From positions 1,240,001 to 1,304,000 of the forward strand of contig NZ_AP027737.1 of NCBI RefSeq assembly GCF_030296695.1: 64,000 bases of DNA, given 5' to 3'. Within the stretch, counting starts at the first letter, position 1. Each line of letters starts with the position of its first letter. The stretch comes from Agromyces mangrovi. GTDB lineage: Bacteria > Actinomycetota > Actinomycetes > Actinomycetales > Microbacteriaceae. The position numbers and the translations under genes were made by a program. The notes under the pieces are model-generated. The model worked only from the letters and a program-made list of their open reading frames with translations, was not told the DNA's origin and searched no databases. This document shows positions 57,839 through 64,000 of the stretch, piece after piece.

Positions 57839-58930
57839 TCAGCCGATGGCCGAGCGCTGCGCGACGAGCGGGCACTCGAACGGGTCGCGCTCGCCCAGGC
57901 CGACGCGGTTGATGTAGCGCAGCACGATGCCGTAGCTCTGCCAGAGCCCGGTGCGCACGTACGGCACGCCCTTCTCACGGCAGTACTCGGCGATGATCGG
58001 CGCCGCCCGGCGCAGATGCGGGCGCGGCATCGATGGGAAGAGGTGGTGCTCGATCTGGTAGTTGAGCCCGCCCATCAGGAAGTCGATCGCGCGCGAGCCG
58101 CGGATGTTGCGGCTCATCATGACCTGGCGACGCAGGAAGTCGAGCTTCAGGTTCTTCGGCACGAGCGGCATGCCCTTGTGGTTCGGCGCGAACGACATGC
58201 CCATGTAGACGCCGAACAGGCCGAGCTCGACCGCGAGGAAGAGGGCCGCCTTGCCCGGCGAGAGCACGAGCAGCACCAACACGGGGAACCCCAGCAGCCG
58301 CACGGCGAGCAGGCCGGCCTCGGCGGCGCGACGTGCGAGGTGCTCGCGCACGAACACCCGGCGCACGCTCGACGCGTGCAGCGAGATGCCCTCGAGCAGC
58401 AGGATGGGGAAGAAGAACACGCCCTGGTGCGCGATGAGCCACTGCAGCGGAGCAGGGCGCGGGCGCCGCATCTGGTCGGGCGTGAAGGCGATCACGGGCA
58501 ACTCGATGTCGGGGTCGGAGCCGATGCGGTTCGGGTTGGCGTGGTGGCGGGTGTGCTTGTGCTGCCACCAGCCGTAGCTCATGCCGATGAACAGCGACCC
58601 GAGGATGATGCTGATCCAGTCGTTCCACCGACCGGAGCGGAAGATCTGCCGGTGCGCGGCGTCATGCCCGAGGAACGCGACCTGGGTGAACAGGAACGCG
58701 AACAGCACTGCGGTGAACAGCTGCCACCAGGTGTCGCCGACCAGCACGAAGCCGGTGATCGCGGCGGCCATGACGACGGGCACGGCGATGAGCTTCGTCC
58801 AGTAGTAGCCGTAGCGGCGGCGGAGCAGTCCCTCGCCGCGCATGATCCGGGCCAGGTCGGTGAAGTCGCTGTTCGCGGGCGTCCGATCGGGTCGCGGCGC
58901 CTCGAGCGCCGAAGTCGGGTTGGCGTTCAT
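57839..58930 (-). CDS. Membrane fatty acid desaturase (DesA3-like)
   Basis: Integral di-iron desaturase inserting a double bond into acyl-CoA or phospholipid chains. 363 residues, four or more helices. The three histidine boxes are FLGHDAAHRQ, HKHTRHHANPN and QIEHHLFPSMP. ATG 58930 follows GAGGAGG; a GTG three codons upstream is less favourable. The 243-base region upstream (58931-59173) contains an AT-richer stretch (CCGAATATCGAACCGGTT) near 58954 that may be its promoter. Confidence 0.92.
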   Translation of the reverse strand: MNANPTSALEAPRPDRTPANSDFTDLARIMRGEGLLRRRYGYYWTKLIAVPVVMAAAITGFVLVGDTWWQLFTAVLFAFLFTQVAFLGHDAAHRQIFRSGRWNDWISIILGSLFIGMSYGWWQHKHTRHHANPNRIGSDPDIELPVIAFTPDQMRRPRPAPLQWLIAHQGVFFFPILLLEGISLHASSVRRVFVREHLARRAAEAGLLAVRLLGFPVLVLLVLSPGKAALFLAVELGLFGVYMGMSFAPNHKGMPLVPKNLKLDFLRRQVMMSRNIRGSRAIDFLMGGLNYQIEHHLFPSMPRPHLRRAAPIIAEYCREKGVPYVRTGLWQSYGIVLRYINRVGLGERDPFECPLVAQRSAIG

Positions 58931-59161
58931 CGACCCCACCTCCTCGCGGGTGCCGAATATCGAACCGGTTCCCGCATCGGGGTCGTGGAGGCCGCATCGT
59001 CACGGGTGCGCCGACTTCGGCGGTCCACTGGTTTCAGCGTACGTCGACGACGGTGGATGGCGACGGATGCACCCGCGATTCCCAGCCTCGGCGGGTGCCC
59101 GGCTCGGGAGTACGCCTTCGAGCCCGGGTGGCGCGACGCGCGTGGCGTCGGCGGGCCGTCG

Positions 59162-59173
59162 TAGGGTGCGCGC
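59162..59173 (+). promoter_or_regulatory. Leaderless -10 element
   Basis: TAGGGT-N6-ATG ahead of the GIY-YIG-like gene. Confidence 0.6.
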
Positions 59174-59791
59174 ATGGGTGGCGAGGGCGAGCACGGCGTG
59201 GGTGGTGCCGGCGTGGGAGAGCGCAGCTCGGTCGGGTGCAGGGCGGCGGATGCCTCGGGCCGCGCGTGCGACCGCATGGCGGAGCCGGGTGCCCCGGTGC
59301 CGCTCTGCACGCGGCACCTGCTCCTCGCGTACGACTGGGTGTCGCGCGACGTGGGCGTGACCGACCTGCTGCCCGGGCCGTGCCGTGCGTGCGGCGGCCG
59401 GGTGGGCGTGCGGTACCCGTCGGGGTGGGTCTGCGCGACGTGCGAATGGCGGGCCGGCGACGTACCCGACGGCGACGCCGCCCCGCCGCGCGTGGAGGTC
59501 GTGTACTACCTACGGTTCGACGACCGAGTGAAGATCGGCACGACCGCGAACCCGCGCGGGCGGTTCCAGGCGTTGCCGTACGACGAGGTGCTCGCGTTCG
59601 AGCGCGGCGGGCGGGCGCTGGAACAGCGCAGGCACGGGGAGTTCGCCGCCCACCGCATCCCGGGTACCGAGTGGTTCGAGCAGCACGCCGAGCTCGACGC
59701 GCATGTGGCGGCGCTCCGCGCCGGGGTCGACGACCCGTGGGACGTCTACGCCCGCTGGGTCAGCGCCGCGCTCGCCCTCCGCGGCGCGTAA
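59174..59791 (+). CDS. GIY-YIG/T5orf172-like protein with zinc ribbon
   Basis: 205 residues. A four-Cys ribbon (CRACGGRVGVRYPSGWVCATC, residues about 74-94 in part) precedes a T5orf172/MUG113-type GIY-YIG domain: VEVVYYLRFDDRVKIGTTANPRGRFQ, then HGEFAAHRIPGTEWFE. Such domains are nuclease folds; the first motif reads VYYL with VKIGTT. Role unknown, no phage genes nearby. ATG 59174 is fixed by the TAGGGT box six bases upstream. Confidence 0.8.
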   Translation: MGGEGEHGVGGAGVGERSSVGCRAADASGRACDRMAEPGAPVPLCTRHLLLAYDWVSRDVGVTDLLPGPCRACGGRVGVRYPSGWVCATCEWRAGDVPDGDAAPPRVEVVYYLRFDDRVKIGTTANPRGRFQALPYDEVLAFERGGRALEQRRHGEFAAHRIPGTEWFEQHAELDAHVAALRAGVDDPWDVYARWVSAALALRGA

Positions 59792-59803
59792 CGACCCGAC
59801 CGC

Positions 59804-60331
59804 TCAGGCGCCCTCGGGCGGGTCGAGGAGGAGCTCGAGGCGATCGGCGAGGTAGCGGTCGAACGGGATGACGGCGTCGTCGAACGACGGGTTCCAGCGC
59901 ACGAGCAGCTCGCCGTCGCGGAGCAGGAGCGGGCCGTCGGACGCGGCGAGCGTCGAGGCGTCGAGCGCGAGCTCGCGGGTGTGGAAGTTGACGGTCTCGT
60001 CGCGCGCGAACGGGCCCTCGAACGCGGCGGCGCGGTAGACGCGGCGCACCTCGGCGGAGTTCGCCTGGAACGTGGCGCGGCCGGGCGGGGTCGCGCGCGT
60101 CACCTCACCGGTCGCGTGCAGCGTGCCGTCGGTGCCTATGAGCAGTACGCCGAGGCGCCAGACCCGCCCGATCGGGCGCATCTTCGGCTTCCGCGCGATG
60201 CCGAGCACACGGCGCGACGGCTCGAACACGGCGAGCGCCTCGTCTCGCGCGTCGGCAGCAACGAGTGCCTCACGTGCGGCCACGAGCGCGCCGCGCGCCC
60301 GTACGATCGCGGCGTCCGCGGCATCCGACAT
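59804..60331 (-). CDS. Conserved protein of unknown function
   Basis: 175 residues: an N-terminal Ala-rich helix pair (AIVRARGALVAAREALVAADARDEALAVF), then a beta-rich domain with RVWRLGVLLIGTDGTLHATGEVTRATPPG and ARDETVNFHTRELALD. Relatives are, as I recall, labelled glutaminase in some genomes, for which I see no glutaminase motif. ATG 60331 follows TACGAT by six bases. Confidence 0.72.
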   Translation of the reverse strand: MSDAADAAIVRARGALVAAREALVAADARDEALAVFEPSRRVLGIARKPKMRPIGRVWRLGVLLIGTDGTLHATGEVTRATPPGRATFQANSAEVRRVYRAAAFEGPFARDETVNFHTRELALDASTLAASDGPLLLRDGELLVRWNPSFDDAVIPFDRYLADRLELLLDPPEGA

Positions 60332-60343
60332 GGCCCGATCGTA
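60332..60343 (-). promoter_or_regulatory. Leaderless -10 element
   Basis: TACGAT-N6-ATG on the minus strand. Confidence 0.6.
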
Positions 60344-60377
60344 CGTCGCCGTCTCCGCCCGCCCGACGACCCTCGCC

Positions 60378-60433
60378 GAGTCGTCATGGGATGTCGCTTC
60401 GGTGACCCGGATAGCGACATTTCATGACGACTC
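60378..60433. repeat. Palindromic intergenic repeat, family 1 copy c
   Basis: The 21-base arms 60378-60398 and 60413-60433 match at 19 positions when inverted (GAGTCGTCATG / CATGACGACTC outer, ATGTCGCT / AGCGACAT inner) around a 14-base loop. It lies between two minus-strand genes. Confidence 0.92.
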
Positions 60434-60472
60434 GAGAGTCCGCCCTCGGGGACCGGGAGGTGCCGAGAACCC

Positions 60473-60892
60473 TCAGCGCGTGCGGCCGACCAGCTCGAGC
60501 AGCGCCATGCCGTAGGCCTCGGCGGGGTCGGGGTGCTCGAAGCGCAGCCGCTCGCCCGCCAGTTCGATCTCGACCTCGAACGCGTCGTCGAGCCGCCGCA
60601 GTGCACGGAAGGTCGCGCGCAGCAGGTCGCGCAGCTGCTCCTCGCGCGGCAGCCAGACGGCGTCGGCCAGGTCGACCGAGTCGAGCGCCCACTCGGTCGT
60701 GCCGTTGAACCCGAGGATGGTGCCGGTCGCGTAGTCGTGCGGCTCGATCGTCATCTCGCTCACGGTGAAGACGTCGGCCTCGACCTCGGGCTCGACGTCG
60801 CTCGTGAGGTCGAGCTGGAACCGGTCGCCAGACGACGGATGCCAGGTCAGCCCCGCCTCCCGCAACTCGAGCGCCAGCTCGCGGCTGATCAC
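60473..60892 (-). CDS. Conserved protein of unknown function (pilus-assembly-CpaE-like label in relatives)
   Basis: 139 residues: MISRELALELREAGLTWHPS, DVEPEVEADVFTVSEMTIEPHDYATGTILGFNGTTEWALDSVDL, WLPREEQLRDLLRATFRAL. A soluble alpha/beta protein. Relatives have been called pilus assembly protein CpaE, but there is no ATPase or receiver motif, so that name is unsupported. The GTG start at 60892 overlaps the upstream stop (GTGA), with GGGGGAGCGAGG as Shine-Dalgarno. Confidence 0.75.
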   Translation of the reverse strand: MISRELALELREAGLTWHPSSGDRFQLDLTSDVEPEVEADVFTVSEMTIEPHDYATGTILGFNGTTEWALDSVDLADAVWLPREEQLRDLLRATFRALRRLDDAFEVEIELAGERLRFEHPDPAEAYGMALLELVGRTR

Positions 60893-61140
60893 GACGCCTC
60901 GCTCCCCCGGCACCACCACCGACGCTTCGGCTCGGGGTCCGGCTCGCGCCCGCGCGTCACCCGGGCCCGCAGCCCTGCGCCGATCACGACGACCATGAGC
61001 CCGACCAGGATGAACCCGAACCGCGAGGTCACGAGCGCGAGCACGACCACGACCGCGCCCACCACGACGAACACCTCGGCGGCGCGTCGCTTCGTCGCCG
61101 ACCAGAGCCGACCGCCCAGCGATCCCGGTTCCTCCCCCAT
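60889..61140 (-). CDS. Small two-helix membrane protein
   Basis: 83 residues: RRAAEVFVVVGAVVVVLALVTSRFGFILVGLMVVVIGAGLRARV gives two membrane segments, flanked by basic ends (KRRWWCRGSEAS). Co-translated with the downstream gene by a four-base overlap and starting five bases after the SDR stop, so all three probably share a transcript. Function unknown. Confidence 0.68.
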   Translation of the reverse strand: MGEEPGSLGGRLWSATKRRAAEVFVVVGAVVVVLALVTSRFGFILVGLMVVVIGAGLRARVTRGREPDPEPKRRWWCRGSEAS

Positions 61141-61145
61141 GGGGC

Positions 61146-62072
61146 TCACCCGCCCACGGGCATCGTGACGCCGGCCCACTGCTCCGACAGCTGCCAGAGC
61201 CGCGCCGCCACCGCGGCATCCGTCGACGTGCGCGTCGGCACCTGGCGCACCGGCGCGCCCTTGGTCCAGCCGATCGGGCCCCAGTAGTCGCCGTTCAGCG
61301 CGTCGGGCGACGTCGCCGCGACGAGCACGGGCTCGGCACCGCGGTGCTTGCCCTGCGTGAACGGCGACTGCAGGTGGTCGGCGAAGCGCTCGCCGGTCGA
61401 GGGTGCGTTGACCCCGGGCACGCGCGGGGTGCGCCCACTGATCGAGTAGCCGGGGTGCGCGACGATGCTCGCGACCGGAGACCCCGCTGCCCCGAGTCGG
61501 CGCGCGAGCTCGAAGCCGGTCGACTGGGTCGCGATCTTCGAGTGCGCGTACGCCGTCCACGCGTCGTAGCGTCGCTCGAGCTGGAGGTCGTCGATGCCGA
61601 ACCCGCTGAGCCGGGACGACAGCGAGCCGAGCCAGACGATGCGCGCGGCATCCGACCGCTCGAGCACCGGAAGCACCTGCGCGACGAACGCGAAGTGCCC
61701 GAGGTGGTTGGTGGCGAGCACGAGCTCGTTGCCATCGGCGGACTCCTCCCGCGCTCGGGGTGTGTGCACCATGCCCGCGTTCAGCACGAGTCCGTCGAGG
61801 CGGTCGAACGCCTGCACCTGCGACGCGGCGGCGCCGACCGAGGCGAGCGACGACGTGTCCATGACGAGGGTGTCGACGGATGCCTCCGGCAGCCGCTCCC
61901 GCAGCGCCGCCACGGCCGCGGCCAGCCGCTCCGGGTTCCGCCCGCTCAGCACGACGTGCGCCCCCTGGCCTGCGAGCCGGGCGCTCGTGAAGAACCCGAG
62001 GCCGGCGTTCGCGCCGGTGACGAGGAAGGTGCGCCGGTCGAGGCGGGGCAGCGCCACGGGGTACCAGCTCAT
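61146..62072 (-). CDS. Short-chain dehydrogenase (retinol-dehydrogenase-like)
   Basis: 308-residue classical SDR. The cofactor motif is FLVTGANAGLGFFTSARLAGQG, with LSGRNPERL (Arg, NADPH type), LNAGMVHT, NHLGHFAFV, LGSLSSRLSG (catalytic Ser) and YAHSKIATQ (YxxxK). Fully catalytic by sequence. The start overlaps the chorismate mutase stop (ATGA), so it belongs to that transcript. The substrate is unknown. Confidence 0.88.
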   Translation of the reverse strand: MSWYPVALPRLDRRTFLVTGANAGLGFFTSARLAGQGAHVVLSGRNPERLAAAVAALRERLPEASVDTLVMDTSSLASVGAAASQVQAFDRLDGLVLNAGMVHTPRAREESADGNELVLATNHLGHFAFVAQVLPVLERSDAARIVWLGSLSSRLSGFGIDDLQLERRYDAWTAYAHSKIATQSTGFELARRLGAAGSPVASIVAHPGYSISGRTPRVPGVNAPSTGERFADHLQSPFTQGKHRGAEPVLVAATSPDALNGDYWGPIGWTKGAPVRQVPTRTSTDAAVAARLWQLSEQWAGVTMPVGG

Positions 62073-62415
62073 GCGTCGGTGCCCGGCCGGCTCGAGGCAT
62101 CCGTCGACTCGCCCGCGATCTGCTCGTGGTGCTGGATGACCTCGGCGACGACGAAGTTGAACCACTTCTCGGCGAACGCGGGGTCGAGGTGTGCGTCGAC
62201 GGCGAGCGCGCGGAGGCGGGCGATCTGGCGCTTCTCGCGCTCCGGGTCCGACGGGGGAGGCCGTGCTCGGCCTTGAGGCGGCCGACCTTCTGCGTGAACT
62301 TGAACCGCTCGGCGAGCAGGTGGATCAGCGCCGCGTCGATGTTGTCGATGCTCGAGCGAATGCCCAAGAGCTCCGTCATCGCGGCAGCCTGGTCGTCGGG
62401 ACGGATCTCAGCCAT
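62069..62415 (-). pseudogene. Chorismate mutase (AroQ type), frame interrupted
   Basis: Converts chorismate to prephenate for Phe/Tyr synthesis. The N-terminal half (AEIRPDDQAAAMTELLGIRSSIDNIDAALIHLLAERFKFTQKVGRLKAEHGLP) is a standard AroQ helix 1. At the GGGGG run 62251-62255 (CCCCC on the coding strand) the frame shifts; with one base added it continues SDPEREKRQIARLRALA..FAEKWFNFVVAEVIQHHEQ to the TGA at 62069. ATG 62415 follows TAGGGT by seven bases. Confidence 0.85.
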
Positions 62416-62428
62416 GCACACGACCCTA
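62416..62428 (-). promoter_or_regulatory. Leaderless -10 element of chorismate mutase operon
   Basis: TAGGGT-N7-ATG on the minus strand; would drive chorismate mutase, the SDR and the two small genes. Confidence 0.6.
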
Positions 62429-62459
62429 GCGAGTCGGGCTGGATGCCCCGCCTCGGGTG

Positions 62460-63496
62460 TCAACGGCCGGGTTGCGCTGCTGGCGAAGCGGGCCCTCCGG
62501 CGACCGCCCGCCGCGCGAGCAGCGCGTCGACCCGGCCCTGCGCGAGCAGGATGCCCGCGAGCACGAGCAGCGCACCGACCGGCTCGTGCCAGCCGAACCG
62601 CTCCTGCAGCAGCAGCACGCCGAGCACCACGCCGACGACGGGCGTGACGTAGGTGACGGTCGACATGCCGGTCGGCCCCCACGCGCGCAGCACGTTGACC
62701 TGCCAGATGTAGGCGAGCCCGGTGCCGAGCACGCCGAGGGCGAGCAGGCTGAGCACGATCGTCGTGTCGAGGTCGACCGGCTGCCACGCGACCACGGGCG
62801 TGAGCAGCGCCATGATGAGCCCCGCGATGCCGATGTTGAGGAACGCGAAGGTCGTCGGGGCGATGGGCCGCGAGCTCAGGAACTTCTTGGTGTAGCCGAG
62901 GCTGAACCCGTAGCAGACGACCGCGCCGAGGCACGCGAGCTGGCCGGCGAGCTCGCCGCCGAGGAGACCTGCCACGGGCCGATGATGACGATCACGCCGA
63001 TCACGCCGACGCCGACACCGGCCCAGCGCAGGGCGCTCAGGCGCTCGACGCGGAACGCGAGCGTGGCCATGAGCGCGGTCGCGATGGGCGTGACCGCGTT
63101 GTAGATCGACGCGAGGCTCGACGTGACGTACTGCTCCGCCCAGGCGAACAGCGTGTGCGGAATGACGCAGAAGGTGATCGCGATCACCGTGAAGTGCACC
63201 CACACGATGGGCTCGCGCGGCAGCACCGGGCCGGCGCCGACGCGCGGTCGCATGACGGCGACGATGACGGCGAGGGTCAGCCCGCCCAGCACGAGCCGCG
63301 ACCACGAGACCTGCGAGTAGCTCACGCCGTCGAGCGCGACCTTCATGAACAGGAAGCTCGCGCCCCAGATGAGCCCCATGCCGATGAACTGGAGCACGAC
63401 CGAGAGTCGGCCGGGGCCAGGGGCGGGGGCGGATGCCGCTGCGGCGCGCAGTTCGGAGGGGGCCTGTGCGATCGCCCCGGTGTTGCCGTGTGTCAC
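62460..63496 (-). pseudogene. EamA/DMT-superfamily transporter, frame interrupted
   Basis: Ten-helix drug/metabolite transporter with two EamA halves. From GTG 63496: VLQFIGMGLIWGASFLFMKVALDG, LVLGGLTLAVIVAVM, TVIAITFCVIPHTLFAWAEQY and GVGVGVIGVIVIIGPWQV. The frame then breaks near 62968-62972 and continues GLLGGELAGQLACLGAVVCYGFSLGYTKKFL to 62460. One base added at GGCAGG/TCTCC restores about 345 residues. The start lies seven bases after TAGCGT (leaderless). Substrate unknown. Confidence 0.85.
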
Positions 63497-63629
63497 GGAT
63501 CGGACGCTACTCGCGGTTCGGGCGACTCGCGTGGGCCGGGCGACGCGATGTCCGGATTCCGCCGATGGTCGGCAGGAACGGATGCCACTCGCAGCCGCTC
63601 GCCCCCGGCTCGGCTCGGCTCGGCGCGCG

Positions 63630-63977
63630 TCAGCCGATCGTGTGGTCGGTGCCCTCGTCGCCGCGCGCCCGACGGCCGCGGCGGCCGCGCGGTGCGGCCG
63701 GCAGGGCGGGGCGCTCCTCGTAGCCGTGGAGCCCTGCGTCGCGGATCACGGAGCGGCGCACGCGCGTGCGCTCCTCACGCCGGCGGGCGGAGTCGGATGC
63801 ATCGGAGCCGCGCGCGTCGGAGGACGCATCGCGCCGCACGTCGGCCTCGCCCCGGTGCCGCGCCTGGCGCGGGTCGCCCGCGACGTGCCGTGCGACGTGC
63901 AGCCGCTCCTCGCGGGGGGCCATGCCCTCGCCCGCGCGCGCGTCGCGCCGCCGCGGAGCGTCGGGCTGTCGTTGCAC
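63630..63977 (-). CDS. Arg/Asp-rich hypothetical protein
   Basis: 115 residues, extremely charged (MQRQPDAPRRRDARAGEGMAP.., [43 protein letters not shown]). It has no hydrophobic core I can see and may be disordered or nucleic-acid binding. A TATTCT box seven bases before the GTG at 63977 supports it as a leaderless gene; otherwise such an Arg-rich frame could be spurious. The window ends 23 bases further, so neighbours are unknown. Confidence 0.5.
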   Translation of the reverse strand: MQRQPDAPRRRDARAGEGMAPREERLHVARHVAGDPRQARHRGEADVRRDASSDARGSDASDSARRREERTRVRRSVIRDAGLHGYEERPALPAAPRGRRGRRARGDEGTDHTIG

Positions 63978-64000
63978 ACTATGCAGAATAGGCGAGGGGT

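Overview
The window is chromosomal DNA of a very high-GC Gram-positive actinobacterium, most likely a member of the Microbacteriaceae (Agromyces/Microbacterium-like). The basis is the near-exclusive G/C third positions, many leaderless GTG/ATG starts placed 6-8 bases after a TANNNT box, actinobacterial families (DUF3073, DUF6325, TipAS-type MerR, DUF3817), and about 90 copies of GGATGCC/GGCATCC, a heptamer I associate with that family. I see no phage, transposase, CRISPR array, rRNA or tRNA.

Layout. 0-10 kb: histidine utilisation (hutH, hutU, hutI forward, hutG reverse), interrupted by a secreted M23 peptidase with a Thr/Pro-rich spacer and flanked by a CPBP protease, a SixA-like phosphatase and an SDR. 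10-28 kb: accessory and regulatory genes. These are a CopB-type metal ATPase under a CsoR-like palindrome, a SwrC-like RND pump, a secreted phytase-like esterase, glutathione peroxidase, a divergent MocR/YczE pair, a TipAS MerR regulator, a DUF4097-PadR operon, a universal stress protein with two CrcB/Fluc subunits, and a flavin oxidoreductase. 28-57 kb: seven purine genes in one broad neighbourhood (purM, purF, purD, purC, purS, purQ, purL) plus apt. Interleaved are a DUF4062-STAND ATPase, a tryptophan-to-anthranilate set (kynA, an amidohydrolase, kynU), YaeQ, DUF389, SHOCT/DUF6325 and two paralogous MscS channels. 57-64 kb: NUDIX, fatty acid desaturase, a GIY-YIG-like protein, small conserved proteins, chorismate mutase, an EamA transporter and an Arg-rich protein cut off from its context by the window edge.

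Together, hut degrades histidine through urocanate, imidazolonepropionate and formiminoglutamate to glutamate. The kyn set would convert tryptophan to anthranilate, with the amidohydrolase in the place where a formamidase is needed. The pur genes carry most of de novo IMP synthesis, and Apt salvages adenine.

Three things stand out. (1) Nine breaks in eight genes, including essential purF and purS, each consistent with one missing base. This looks like a sequence-quality problem and affects how those genes should be read. (2) Four families of palindromic intergenic repeats, one with three copies, plus the very frequent GGATGCC heptamer. (3) A strikingly uniform leaderless promoter architecture (TANNNT-N6/7-start) that fixes many start codons.
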